Assembly (NCBI GenBank): GCA_963920525.1
Contig: OY986436.1
Coordinates: forward strand, 87,000,289 to 87,064,288
Reading direction: 5' to 3'
DNA length: 64,000 bases
Source of the DNA: Dichetophora obliterata
Lineage: Eukaryota > Arthropoda > Insecta > Diptera > Sciomyzidae
The position numbers were made by a program, and so were the translations under genes. The notes below the pieces were generated by a model that worked only from the letters and a program-made list of their open reading frames with translations, was not told the DNA's origin and did not search any database. Positions 12,601-27,600 of the stretch are shown here, piece by piece (position 1 is the stretch's first letter; each line of letters begins with the position of its first letter).

Positions 12601-15600
12601 GAAAAAAGTGTCGTTTTTGAGATTTCACTCAAGCAAATCACAAAACGAGGCGTAAAAAGCTTCGCTTCAATAAAATATATTATTCATAAAACTCACAGTA
12701 TTTTATTCATTGAGCAGCGCGGTTTTTCGGTTGGTTGATTATTTTGCTTCAAACACTTAAGCCAGTTGATCATCTAGTGTAAGCACATCAACCATTTGAG
12801 CACAAATCAAACATTTTTATTTTTTTGCAACTGATTGAACTGATTGAAAAACTACAAATTATGCCTCAACTCACCTACACTCGACTTACCTATTATATAT
12901 TCAACAACTAACAACAATAGCAAAAAAGCTGTCCCTCAAAGCAAATCTCTTACTCTTACTCTTAGTGGGTCAAATATTCCTTTTAATAATAGTATAAGAT
13001 ACTTGGGCATCACTTTTAATAAACTCTTTAAATTCAATGAGCATGCCAGACTTGTTATTAAAAAAGTTAACAAAATAAAAGCCATATTCTCAAGATTGTT
13101 TCACAGTAAATCTTTAAGTGAAAAAACAAAACTTCTTATTTACAAAGTGAGTATTCGCTCTGCCATGTTATATGCATTCCCAATCTGGTTTACGATCTCG
13201 CCAACGATTACCAGACTTTGCATCGACAGTAATTTTGAAATAAAAACGAAGAGATTCTCTAATAATTACATTTATAGGAAAGCCCTCATAACTCCTCTTT
13301 GCCAATATGCTTTGCAGCTTCAAAACAGATTCATTAACAGTTTAGAACATCACGAAAGCATTCGCATGAATGATATCTATAGACGGGAGTTCGATTTTAA
13401 TTGGTCCAACTCGAACTATTTGTCCCCTGTGGGTATCACCCATCTGGATAATTTAGCGGTGACCCTATCTTTGCCCGATTTTTATACCAATACTTCTCCT
13501 AATACGCATAGAAGCTAGCATTATATTATAGTTTAATCATATTATATTTTCATAGTACATAATAAATCAAAATTTTAATTTACTTTAAAGATGTTTCATA
13601 TAAATGTGTCATTCATAAAGTTATATATTACCTTAACGAAATATTAGTAAAAATACCTCTTTTTGTAATTTCTTGTTGGTTGGTAATTTATTTTTAAGAA
13701 AACAAATGTATATAGTTAGCTTTAATTTACGGAAATTATTTTCTCTAGAAGCCAATCTTGAGTATTGAGCAAAACTTATAAATTCTAACTCAAACAAATG
13801 TTAACAGCTGTTTTAATCAACTATTATATCGAAGCATGAAGCGTGTATCCCTTGTTTAGTCATTTCAATTTTAGATAAAACATTATAGTCACTTTAATAT
13901 GTATAGCGTAAAACATTGTACCGTATTACACTTTTGTCATTAGTAAAAAAATGTCGCAATAAATTGAAATTACAAACAACTAACAAGTTTATCGATTAGT
14001 TGCTCGTCTGTAGGGAGCTTAGAAAAAACGTTTCTGTGAGCGAGGACATTCATAAAGAAAATGCAAAAAGTTACATAGTGCTTTCCAAGAAAAAGAAAGT
14101 TGTTTCAACGCACGCTCTGGTTTGTTGAGTGGACTCCAATCGCACTATGGTATTTATTAGACTCTTAAAAGTATGCGGTAAAAAGGTTTCATCAGACTCT
14201 TAGGGAGTAAAAACGTTAAAGATAAAATCAAATCACATAATTCAACTGAGCTTCAACTGTGTAAAGATAAAATTTATAAAGCAGACTAGTCGGGGCTATT
14301 TAAGAAGATGCTGTCTGAAAAATCTTTTAAATCCTGTAAAAAGTCTTTTAAAAATATCAGAGCTACATTTTTGGTATGCACCAACTCCACTGGATTGCAG
14401 AGAGCTTATCCGTTGATAATTAAAAAAAATCTTCGCTTCATTAGGTCGTTTCGTATACAGAAACGTCTCTGCGATCAGACTTCAGTAGTGGAATTTTCAA
14501 ACGCGTTAACGACGATTTTCGATATCGTTAGTTAGCGAAAACTGTCATTTTCTATGAACGGGGCATGCACAATGACCGATAACGACGATTATTATCGTTC
14601 AATTTTTGGGAATTTCACTACAGATATCACTAAATGAATGCCGAAAAGCTATCTTGCATTCAAGGTTATCTTGTATCGTATTTTTAGTTTATATTAAGGG
14701 TGGGTAAGCTTTGCTCAGTCAAAAAAAGCCTACTTTCAAGAACTTTTTATAACATATTCTTAAAGATTTATTTTGAAAATAAGTATATTATAAAACATTA
14801 TTTAGAGAATATTTTAAAAATTTTTGTAAAAAAAAATGTTAAGAAATAACGGAGTTGTTGGAGTTTTCGGCTGGTGCCTCGAAAAAAGTTGACCTATTTG
14901 TTATTGCCAAAAAAACTTAACGTCAGTTGATAGCTATGTGTGTGTAGAGCATGTGAACAAAATTTCGAAACGATCGGTTCAGTAGTTTTTTCGGAATTGT
15001 GGTCACCGACTTTAAAAATTACATGTTTGGGAAAATCGATTTAAAATTTTTTATACTCGAACATCCCAGTATGAGGTCCGGTCGCTTGAAACTCTGTATC
15101 TTCGTTAGTTTTGCTCCAATTTGCTTGAAACTTTGACACAATACTATCGACATGTTGTACATTCAATAAAACAAATAAAACAAAAACCTTACCCCCCCCC
15201 CCCCTCCCTTAACAAAGGCATGTGTTTTAACCGAATAAAAATGATATTTTTCTAAACTGAATACAAATCTCAATACTATGAACAGCCTCGATAGAGCGTA
15301 AAGCCCTTGCAAAAATTAGTTCGCGCTACCCAGACTACACTGTATAAATGAAAATGAAACTGCACAAATTGTTGTTTGATATTTGTGTACGTATAGTCAT
15401 ACTGACGAGAGAATGGAGCTGGATTTTTCCACGAGTCTTGTCGGCCCTATTTTGCAATCATTCCAAAATTTTCATTTTGGCCACTCTTTTAGCTCACTTA
15501 CAACAATTTCATTATTTCCGTGCGTTGCAATTCAAAGAATTGACTTTGTTATCGTCATCATTACATCTCACTTCTAAACACTTCAAAAATTCAAAACTTC

Positions 15601-18600
15601 TTCAAAGTCGAATTCTTGAACGCTATAACTGGACTAAGTGTCTACTTTTGATCGGATTATAATTATAATAGTTAATATATCGTTGGAAACGTTGTTAATC
15701 TTTTTATAAGAGCCTATTAAAATTAATACGATCAAATTTTTCGTTTCGAAATCTATTAGTGAAGAATCTTTGCTGAAGACATCGGAATTTTCTTTTTTTA
15801 AGTTATTGAGGAGAATTTTAGTATGGCGATTAACTTAAAAATGGGGAACAGAAAAGTTCGTGAGACGAAGTTCGTAAGTCCGAGCCACTATTTCAAAATC
15901 TGAAGCTGCCGCTATCGAGCCGGAGCTTGACATTTTTTTACAACACGCTGTTTGTTTGTTGCCTTCGTCTTATATGCGTTCACCGCAATGGCGTTGCTAG
16001 GATTTGTTAAAGAGGGTTAAACAAAATTTGAAATTATGTTCATAAATAGATACATATTCTATTCAAGCTCTTTTAATGCTTGTGCGCTCCTGGCGAACAG
16101 TAAAAAAATTTTATATTTATATATGAAATTCATTGATATTGCTTTAAGCCACTAAGTCAACCCGCCTTGACTTTTTAGATAGCTCCTTGAGCTCCGATAT
16201 ACGATAAAGTATATCGTCAATAATGGTCATATTTTTGTGCATTACAGAAGCAGCAAAGCCAATTCTAAGATTTAACTAAAAAAAATAGTTTACTTCAACC
16301 TTTTATAAAACAAATTCAAATTCAAAACTATACCTGTTCTGTTGAATTTCTTAAGTAGGTTGAATTTCGCTTATATTCAGTAGTTTTTTAAAAAAAATTT
16401 TATTCATAAGTTCATAAGTTTCAAATTTTTATCTACACTGAGGCAAAATTAATTCAAATTTAAAGAAAAAACTTTCGAACTTAAAGTATATGTGCACAAT
16501 ATCTAGCCGGCGAAAATTTCTTTTAAATTGAAAGGAAATTTTTTAAATCCCAGTTTTGAAGTAAAAAGTATTAATTTTAATGTCATGCCATTCAATTTAA
16601 CCTAGTTAGAAAATTCTTTTAAATTAAAAGTAATTGCTTTCAATTTTATTTGTAAATTAAGTACTGTTAATTTGAATGTCATGACTTTTGATTCAACCTA
16701 GAAAGAAAATTCTTTTAAGTGAAAAGTAATTCCTTTCAATTTGTTTTTTAAAGTAAGTGCTGTTAATGTTAATGCCATGTCTTTTGATTTATTTCTGAAA
16801 GAAAATACCTTGAACAAAACAGTTCCATATAAATAAAACGCAATTTATTTTGTAATATTAACATATATTATTTTAAATGCACTTAGATCTAATAAAAAAT
16901 TTTCCATTGTTAAGAGTGTGTATTTGCATAGGACGAGTATCAAAGGACTTAATTGGTAATAATTCATAAAAGTCTTTGCTAGCATTAACCAAATATGAGC
17001 ATTAATGATCATTGAATTCCACTGGCTCTACACTTTTTGATGAAATCATTTAGGCAATTCACAAGGTGTCGTATGTGTTCTATTGTTGTATTGTTCTATT
17101 TTTTACAACTGTTTTATCAACAATATTGTTGTTTCACATGCAAAATTGAGATAGGACAAATACAACTTTAACATAGCTTGCAGGGTGTATGTGATATAAC
17201 AACAATTTTGGTTGTGAAACAAACACAGTGTTGATAAAACAGTTATAAAAAATAGAAAAATTCAAAAATAGGACACAGACGACACCTTGTGAATTGCCTT
17301 AGTATTTCGTTGTTGTTATAATTTTACAGTATTAGAAATCATGTGATCATTTTAAAATTTTAAGTGTTTTAAATAAATAGAAATATTTACAAAAGTTTTA
17401 TTGCATACGAAACTGTATGTCATTTTTTGAGTAACTTTAAATAGAGCTGGGCGATAAGGATTACGATTACCTTACGATTGCAGTAATATTTAAAAGAAAA
17501 AAAACGGGATTACAATTAAAGTAATCCTTCATCGAATGAGCTAAGATTGCGATTACTGTAATCGCGTAAAACTTGTCTTTAAAACACACACACACATTTA
17601 TTAGTTATATAATCTTACATTTGCCTCCTTTTATGAGTCATTCTTAATGAAATTCGTAAATAATTACATGAAATAAATTGCGAGCTTTAGATCAAGTAAG
17701 TTTTTAAGAAGGCAACAACAACAACTCTGTATAGAGTCAATAACTTAGCTGATTAGAGAGTCTGTTTCGGAAATCGCTACATTTTCCTCTTCAGTAGTCT
17801 TTGAGTGATTAAGCTGTGATCAACTTACTGTTTAAATTAGTATATGACTTCGCAGATTTAGGAATTCATTATTTTGAATTGTATGGCTGCTAATCATATC
17901 GAACGATTTGCTATTTTTCTTCTATTTAAAACTTGTCTCTAAAACACACACACACACACACACACATTTATTAATTATATAATCTTACATTTACCTCCTT
18001 TTATTAGCCATTCTTTATGAAATTCGTAAATAAATATCAATTTTTCAGACCAAAATGTTCACTTTCTAATAATTTGTTACGATAAAAGACAGAAAAATGT
18101 ATTTGTTATTCTGTTGTCTTTCATAACAGATTTCATAGCAGATTTTGTCATGCAGAATACCAAATAAAAGGTTTTGTAAAAGATTTTTTGACAGTTCGAA
18201 AAATCTGCTATGATTTTTAACAGATTTCATAAAAGATTGTCGTGCAGAATACGAATTTTGGTCTCGTAGCAGATTTCTTGACAGCTCAAAAATTTGAATG
18301 GAAAATCATAACAGAATTTTTTCATAACAGATTGTGCAGAAGAAGCCCAAATGTTTGTAAGCCCATGAATGAGAAAAGTAAAGAGTATATGTACTTGAAC
18401 ACATGCCGTTCATACACGGTTCATTTGCAACTAATATGTAATGTATTATTTCTGTATTATGTTTCTTGGTTATATGAGTAGTAATTTAGAATTTTTTAGA
18501 ATTTTTATTGTATAACCAATTATATTGATGATTCAATTATACACAGGAAATTCTAAAATTAATTACCCAGCGAACGAAAACATGTTTTTTTTTTAATTCT

Positions 18601-21600
18601 TTTATTTTAAATGATTGTGAATGAATTGAAATAGAAAAAGCAATTAAAGATATGAACTCAAAATCGGTAAATAGACCTGATAATGTCTCAGCACCTTTTA
18701 TATAAAAATATAAAGCAGCATTCACTTCTCTTCTTGCCAATTTTGTAAATGATAATTTCAGAACTGCAAATTATCCCGAACATTTAAAAATCAGGTCAGT
18801 ACTCTAATCAATGGAAGCAAAGAGTTTTGTGCAAATTATACAACTATTACTAAGCTCAGCTTAAACAGCTGACCACTGAAAATGACATAGTGAAAACCAA
18901 GCAGTACACAGTTGTGTCCAAAAAGATTAACAAAAGAAATAATACTTAAGAGTATAAAATTTGTATAGTTTCATCAACTCAATTGAATTGCAACTGCTGT
19001 AAGCGTAGAGGCGGAGTCAGCTTCAACATTGTTGCAACGGCTGCACAATAGTTGGACAGATTTTATTTTGGATCTTTCGAAAACGTGTTTGAAAAAACAT
19101 TTTTTATTGTTTAGCAAAATAAAATAATATGTAGGTAAAAGCACAAATCGTTGGCCATCTTTATAGTGTAAACTCGATTATAACCTGATAGTGCAGCTTT
19201 TTACAATAATCTCTAAAAAAATGTTGAAAATTTTATTTCTAACGAATTCTTTAAAAATCAAGTCAACTAAGCTAAAAAGTTTTATAAAAATCAGGCAACT
19301 CCTTCAAATATTGTCCTTGCTTTACATGGTGTTCAACACACTGTGCTTCGGTACAATTTTTTCAGGAGCATAAATAATTGGGAGAAATTTGAGAAGATGA
19401 TTAGAAGACTGACGTAAGTAAGAGTTAAGAACGTTACAGCATGTCGCGGCATGGCATAACAATCCTTCCCAATTTGTAAATTGTGCTTACTTATACGCTT
19501 TGCCAAGATCACAAGATATCAAAAATAAGAAAATTAAAATTTTTAATTAAGCATATACATGTGCATGTATTTTAATACTGTTTTTGCATTCCTCGGATAC
19601 TTTTGCCATTAGAAATTTTGTATCTAAAAAATCACATTTACATAGCGAAAAAGTTATTTAAAGGAACTAATTAACTCCAAGCAGATTTTAAGCCAAAGAC
19701 TAACTCGCGGTAGAAAAGAGGATATGTGTACGTGCGTGTGTATTTCTATTGTTTTGACGAATAAAAATAATTGTTTCATGTCGTCCTTAAAATTTATTAT
19801 GTGTTGATTATGCGATGACAGCGCAATTATTTATTGTTTTCTGCAGCCAAATGAGAGAAAAACAAAATATCTCTAGCAATTTAATGTAAGGAAATTTTTA
19901 GTATGAATATCATTATCTTTCTTACAAGTTGTTGTGTATGTAGCAGTTAAAGAAACTTGTTATCCTTTTAACGTACATACGTATGAGTAAAATTTGTTGT
20001 TGTCTTTCAAGTAGCAATTAAAGAGTTTCTTTTTATCCACCTAAGAAACTTATTATCCTTATAAAATACGTATGAATTTTTTGTACACATAATTATAATT
20101 TTAAAGGCTTTATCTATTTGTGATGTGGCTTTGTCTAAGGCTAAGGTAAGAGTCCGAAGCGGAATGAAGTCCGTTCCGAGTCCGAAAAAGTGGTAAAAGC
20201 GGTTAGCGTTTTTTGAGAGGAATTTCATATGAAAATGGATCAGTTTCGGATCATAAAATATACCAAGAATTCTGGTTCATAACGAATTCGAAACGGATCT
20301 GTATTGCACACTAGGAAGTTAATGCACTTCTGTGGTATTGCGTTTGATTTTTGCACCCTTGACAATGGCTGAAAAAACTCTTGAAAATGGCTAGTATTGA
20401 AAGTAGTAATGCATCACCACATGGCCACATGACAATGAACCTTGTGCAATTTCTAATTTCTACAGTTATGTTTCAAATTATAGTAGCATTACTTTCGCGT
20501 AATTTTGTGTAAAAAATGCACAATTTTTGACCAATTTACAGAAATGTGTAACACACAGTTATTAAAATGCAAAAAAATTAATTATTCGGTGGAGATAAGA
20601 GTTGTTCACAAAAATACTAGCTTGCAAGTTAAATTAATATAAAGTATTATAATAAAACTAAAAATATTCTACTATTAACACATTGTTTCTGGACTGAATA
20701 AAGGAAGCTTATATGAGTATTTGTATGAAACCAAATATTGCTGCTAAAAGGTTATTGAACAATAAAGAAAAAACCTTCGAAAATTGAAGTATAATTGCGA
20801 ATTACATTGTAAACGACATTTTTAGCGTGTTTTTTTTTTTGCGAATACCTGTTAGAATCACTCTCTTATATTATACTAGCAAATATCCGCTGCTTCGCCT
20901 GCGATTAAAATATTAAATACCATGTAAAAATTTTAAATCTTAAAATGAAAGTATTTAGTTGTATTAAAACAAATTCAAAATATAAAAATTATTGTGTTTG
21001 TTTTGTTTAATTATGAAAAATGGTATATATATTAAGAAATTACTTTATTTAATTTGAATAACTTATTTTAACGGTAATTGTTATGATGACATAAATTAAA
21101 CTGGCTTTCTTTTTTTTTTACTTTTGAAAAAGTCCTGCATAACAGCATTATAAAAAAATTTGGGTAAACATTTTTTAAAATTTGTAATCAAAAATGTAAT
21201 TTTTTACATATACAGTGGACGTCCAATAGTACGTACTTTCGTTTCCACGAATTTCCAATAGCACGAATGGTAAATTTTTTGCATTGGCAGTTCTGTAGTA
21301 CGAATATAAAACATGTTTGCCATTCGATAATACGAATAACTATATTTAGTAAGAAAAAGTTTTACTTTGAAGTTTTTTACTTGTTTTTTTATGCTGTCAA
21401 CTGCGAAATATTCAGTTGGTTCCAAATTTTATAGTTATAACAAGTGCCTTGTATCGTGTGTTCTATGCATATTTGATACATACAAAACGTTTAAAGCAAA
21501 TTTCTTCAGAAATCAAGTTGAAAATTATAGAAGACAGTGAGAGTGGAGATCTCTTTATGAAATTTCTAGCAAGTATGGATTATCCAAATCAACCATTTGC

Positions 21601-24600
21601 ACTATAAGAAAGCAGATGGCGCAACTTTTAGCTGCAACTACACCTGTTGCAGAATAGCAACAGAATAGCAAAATCCCGCTACAGAATAGCAACTGGAGAA
21701 TTAAAACAAATGGAAGATGCGCTATATGAGTGGTTTTTGTGCCAAAGAAAATCTTATATTCCAGTTGGGGCTACGCAGTTAAAATGTAAGGCTCTGGAAT
21801 TTCATAAGAAGTTTTATGCAGGCAGCTTTTTTGCCAGTGATGGCTGGCTCACCAAATACAAAAAACGCTATGGTATTAGATTGCTCAAAGAATCTGGTGA
21901 AAAGCTTTCTTCTTCTAAAGAACTTGTAGCTCCATTTATCAATAAATTAGCTGCTGTTATTAAGGAACACGAACTTACACATGAAGCAGTTTTTAATGCA
22001 GACGAGTCTGGACTTTATTGGAAAATGTTACCAGACAAAACGTATGTACATCAGGGTGAAAATTATGCACCTGGCAGAAAACTCTCAAAGGAGAGAATTA
22101 CGTTCTTAATTTGTGCGAATATTTTTTGATTGGAGAAGCCCAAAAGCCAAGATGTTTCCGAAAAAAAAACTTGCCTATTGCTTATGGAAACTCAAAATCT
22201 GCTTGGATGAATGCTTCTCTTTTTAAACATTGGTTTTTTAAAACTTTTGTTCCAGAGGTGAGTTGTTATTAAATTTACATTTTTATCGAGCTCATCTATA
22301 AACAATTGCAGGTGGAAAACTTCATAAAGGCTAAAAATCTTCCCATAAAAACACTTCTCTTGCTCGATAATGCTCCAAGTCATCCTCCTGAAGAAGAATT
22401 GGTGCATGTAACTAAAGATGGAAAAATTTGGGTAATGTATATGCCGTCTAATTTCACCCCATTAATACAACCGATGGATCAAAATGCGATTAGACTTTTA
22501 AAGCTAAATTATCGTAGTAGCCTGCTATCGAAAATTACGGCCTCATCAGAAGATTTGGAAACATCTCTCAAAAAGACATATTTATTTGAAGCAATATCTT
22601 TAGTTGCAATGCCATGGGAAAAACTCTCTACTGTTTCGCTAAAAAAATGCGGGAAAAATATTTTAGGTGACAGCGGGTTTGATAATGAAGATGATCTTCC
22701 CCATTCAGCCTTACGAGATGGCGAAGAACTGCGCACAATAAATCATTGCTTAAACTTACTTAATGAAAATTTTGCAAATTCTAGTTTTAGTTATGAGGAC
22801 CTGCTTGATTGAAATATTGATGATCCAAATGAAGAAATTGATCAGGATACTGATAGCGATGATGACCAAATATTGATTCCTGTGAACCCATTCCCAAAGG
22901 ATAAACATGAAGATGCAATAAAATCTTTTGACACATGCATTCAATGGGCTGTGGAGAACAATATTGACACTTCCAAGACACTTTTATTGAGATCTATTCA
23001 AGAAAAAGCGGTAGAAATGCAACTAAAAATCAAAGCACGCCAATGTTTAATGACTGAATTTTTTTAACAAACAATTTTTATGCTTCAGTAACTTAAGTGC
23101 ATACATATGCACAAATACCTGAATTATTATCTATTGGTTTGACCTGAATTTTACTATTTTTTTAAGTTTTTTTGTATTTTTTGTTTTAAATAAAAAACTA
23201 ATTTAAATTAAACCATCTGCATGTATATTATTTAAATAAAAAGTGGAAAAAACTGTCGTTCAATAATACGAATTTTCCAACATTACGAAAAGGCCTGACA
23301 TTATATAATTCGTACTATTGGACGTCCACTGTATTCTGAAAATAAATATATTCTTCTTAAATTGTTATAGTTAATCGGCCTTCTTCAGTTATGAATTGTT
23401 GTTATTGGGCCTCGGCCAAACAACATTTCTTCTTAAATTTAAAAAAAAAAGTTATATTGACATCAAACTTTTGGCGATACATCAAAAACTATAGACTTTC
23501 TCAATGCATAACAATGCATTCTTGTATGGACAGTCGTTGATTAATAAAATTAATGGTAATTTATTTTCTTTTCGGAAATATTTTGTACGGATATTAGGTA
23601 TGTTTTAAAAAAACCTGTTATTATGACATTAAAATTCTTGCGATATCTCAAAACTATAGATTTTCTCAGTATAACTCATAAGCCTCAGAATGAGAAAAAA
23701 AAAACGATTGAAATTTCATGTTTTGACTTCTTTGCAAACAGTTTCTATCATTAAAATTCATGGGCCACATAACCCCCCCCCGTAATATTTTTGAATGAAA
23801 ACTAATTTGCTTAAAATGTTGTTATATTTTTTGCAATGTGCTACAGCTTAACAACTAATTTATGTGAAAGACATTTTCAAATATAGCTTAAAAATAATTC
23901 TGTGAAAATTATTTCAAATATTTTAAACTATTCCAAAGTTATATACATAAATCTATGTTTTAATCTATTACCTTATCTATATATTCATAGTTAACGTTAT
24001 AGTTATAGTAGAATTTATCCTGACCCATTTCAATGAATTTTTTATGATCGTTTTGTGAATTTGTAAAAGTGTAAATCGTAGGTCGAACAAAACACATGCT
24101 AGACGTTTCCGTTTGAAAAATCAATGCATGACGATCAGAATTTTCTGATATATACAGCATTCTTATTGATGTATAGTATTGCCCGGCAGACGTTGTCCTG
24201 TCGCAGACCACCTTACTGCTATATACGAATTTTCATGCTGTTCGGAAAAAAAAATTATATATTCGCCATTTTTAGTACAGTTGCCGAAAGTATAGTTGCC
24301 GTATGAACTAAATTATCAAAATTTAGTCTAAAACAACCAAAACCGTTCGAAGTATAACATTTTTGATTAATTCTGGGCGGTAATGGGGGTGTGGCAAAAA
24401 TTTTTCATTTTTTGCAAAAAGTGGTCATGAAAAGTAGACAAGGCAAATCTAACATAGCATATTACGATAAAGTTGGAATAACAAATCGTTTGATAACTAT
24501 ATCGTGTTAATCGGTTCAGTGGCTCTTGCGTGATTGTCAAACGTCCGTTCAGTGTCACAACGCTTTTATATATTCGTATAGATAGACTTACACAATCTCA

Positions 24601-27600
24601 AGTGGGGAAAAGCTGGCTGGCAAGGCTGCAAAACATAATTAATGCTGATAACAAAATTCTGGCAACTCGCTTCAAAACATTAACAAAGAAAATTAATGAA
24701 CACTGTATGAAAGCAAGAATCTCCCTGAAAGTAAAGATGGATTCACTGATCACCTTCAGCATGTTTTGAAAGTTTTTTTCATATGAAGTTTTCGCTTAGA
24801 GAGAAAAATCTCTGCACGCTCTCAACTTGATTAACATTATTTTAAATCACACAAAAACATGCTGAAGGTTTTCAGTGAATTCAGCTTAACTACACAACAT
24901 GGCTGTCGTGTTATATTGAGAGCAGCTCTCCCGACAAAGAGAGAAATGCTTTGTTTGCTGTTATATTGTGCTGCTGGTTGAATATAGGCATTAAATAAAA
25001 TGCGTGATTTTGCAATAATTAAAGAAAACATTTTTCGAAAACCTTGGTAAGCTATAACAATCATTATTATCATAGGAATCGAATAAAAAAGGAACATCAA
25101 AATCGGTTCAGCGGTTACCGAGCTTATTCTGGATCAAATTTCGAGAGTCTCCTTTTATATAATAGTATAGATACAAACAGAACTGAGTAAGCAGTTGAGC
25201 AGTTTGGGGTATTTTTATCGCATACCCAAAAAAAATTTATAAAAACGAATAAAAGTGCTTGTAACATAAATAAAAGTGAACAATTGCAATTTGGTTGCTT
25301 ACAACGTTATTCGCTAGAACGCTTCAATTACAAATTGAAAACAATGGTCCCACTTTGACCCCTGAAACGGGCATGAGAGGACCTCAGAAAAATCTGAAAG
25401 TTTTAGGAAATATAGTCTTCACCTTAGTCTTTAAAAGATTTTTAGTTTTCCTTTTCATAAATAAACAATTTTTTATAAATATAGCTTTTTGAGATATTTG
25501 TTAATTTCAATGTTGAGTTACGTCTTATAAGTTCAACGCTTTTGGTTGTAATCACAAAAACGGGAGGTGCATTTTCATTGCTAACCCTGTTTTGATAACC
25601 CTATTAGAATTCACTCGTGGCTTATGGCGTTTTCGTTTCCCGAAAAAATGTTGCATTTTTTCTGTCCTCTTTGAAAATTCTGAATTTTTTGTACTTTTGA
25701 GGTCAACATTTTCGAGAAAAGAACAAGATTCAATTTTAGAGGTCATTTTTTTTTCAAGAGAACTGAACTTCCAAAAAGGGCAGAAAAAGTGTTGCATTGT
25801 ATCGAGAAACGAAAATGCCATTTATGTAAAGCAATTTTTTTTTTACATACATGGCATTATTACATATTCCCTAGTTATTCAAACACATTTTATTATAATT
25901 GGTTTTATTTAAAATTGAGAATAGAAATTTACCGTAAAAGAATTTCACGAGAGAGAGAGCAAAAAATTTAGAAAGCATACGTCTCGCAGACGTAGGTTAT
26001 CAAAACAAGGTTAAGGAAAGGGGCTTTTTCAATCTTTTTTGAATGGTCTTGATTTAGTGTTTATTTAAACAGTTTAGGGCTAGGAATCTCATGCAAATGC
26101 ATGCTTTTACTGGGCATCTTAAAATGGAAATGGTTAAGATATCTTTACGAATCTTGAAATTTACTTTAAAATGGCATTCAATCGGTAGTGCATATTTTTG
26201 CATATTTGGCAATAAATGCATGGTTTTGCATATTTTACAAAATATGACCGTTTTTGCATACTTATTGCTCATATTTCTGTATATTTTACAATAAATGCAT
26301 GTAGTTTTTGCATATATTCACTTCATATTTTTGTTTTTATTTATAAATTATTTTTATATGTATTTTAAAATTTAATTTTTTTAATTTTTTTGTTAAATTA
26401 CATGCAATATTTTGTTTTGAACCGATTATAAAATATTAGAAAAATATTTTTAATTGCATATTTTACTTGTTTTTATTTTAGAGTTTTAAGTGCATGTTAT
26501 AAGCGTATATTTTCAATTTTTTTAGTGCATGATGTTCCTAGCCCTAGTAATGAATTATATCTATCAAAAGTAATTTTGAAGAAATGGCATGATAGAGGAT
26601 GGGAGAAGAAGCTGGTGATTGAGAAAAATTTATATTTTCATTCAAACTTATTAACATTACACTAAAGTACTGAAGAATGGTGTTGTAGCTGTATTAATGA
26701 ATAGCAAAATACATAAAACTACATAAACTAATGCTCACCTTACACGATCAATCATTTGACGTCAATCAGGTATATGTGTTAGTACATTTTTGTTTGTATG
26801 CGTTACACAGACACGTTGATGTCTTGATTGATCAATATCTAAATTTTAAGATATTTTGCAATGCTGGTCAAGCGGCTGGATGTGTGTAAGGGCTTGATTG
26901 ATCAATATTTCGTCATTTCGCTTGCGTTTGTCGTGCAGTAAACATGACTGCAGGAAAAAAAGAGCTGAAAATAATAAATTTAAAAGGAAAAACACTTTTT
27001 GGCAGAGTTTTTTGACTCTTTTAAAATTATTTTTGCGTTTTTTAATGCGTAGCTAATAATTACTTGATTAGGAAGTAATGCACGATACAATCGTCCGTTT
27101 AACTCACCGCACGACTGTGTTCCATAAAAAATAATGCAGAATGAAAATTTGACGATATGATTGATGAGTGTAAGGGCTAGCATCAATCCACACTTACACA
27201 TGCTGGACGTCAAATGATTGACCGTGAAAGGTGCGCATAAGAGCAGAGATGTGGTAGTGCACTAAATTTTCGGTTTCAGATAACATTTACTGATAGTGGA
27301 AAATTATTCACTACTTCTATTGGTATTCTATTGTATGAATTGAAACATTTATAAGCCTCACTATACATTAGCAATAGTGAAAAATTGTTCACTAAAGTTC
27401 ATATAAAAACACACACTAAAATTAATAGTGCAAAAAATATCTGCATTAATGGTTCATTATTATTGTGGCTTTATAATAATGGCTAACATTATTATTATTA
27501 TTTACTCACCGAGAAAAACTCATGTAAAATTATAAAATTTTCGGGTATAATTTGCCTAAGACTTTCGGTCAGAATTGGTTATCTAAGTTTTTCTATAATA

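Larger units (their letters stand above)
20876..25171 (-). mobile_element. Helitron-like element, copy A, interrupted by a pogo element
   Basis: Read on the minus strand it begins TCTATACTATTATATAAAAG (from 25171) and ends GCGGATATTTGCTAG (to 20876) after a GC-rich GCAGGCGAAGCAGC segment. It sits between A and T. TC start, CTAG end and A/T target fit Helitrons, but no Rep/helicase frame is present, so the assignment is by ends only. It matches copy B (28428-30797) in inverted orientation over almost its full length once the 2.1-kb pogo insertion is removed. Confidence 0.7.

Noticed and set aside
15185..15210. Poly-C run as a functional site, also the G-run near 30035
   Set aside because: Simple homopolymer runs in non-coding DNA; the one near 30035 lies in a Helitron-like copy and corresponds to a C-run in the other copy.
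25552..25912. Overlapping open frames on both strands as a host gene
   Set aside because: No motif, poor composition for coding, and each is the mirror of the other.
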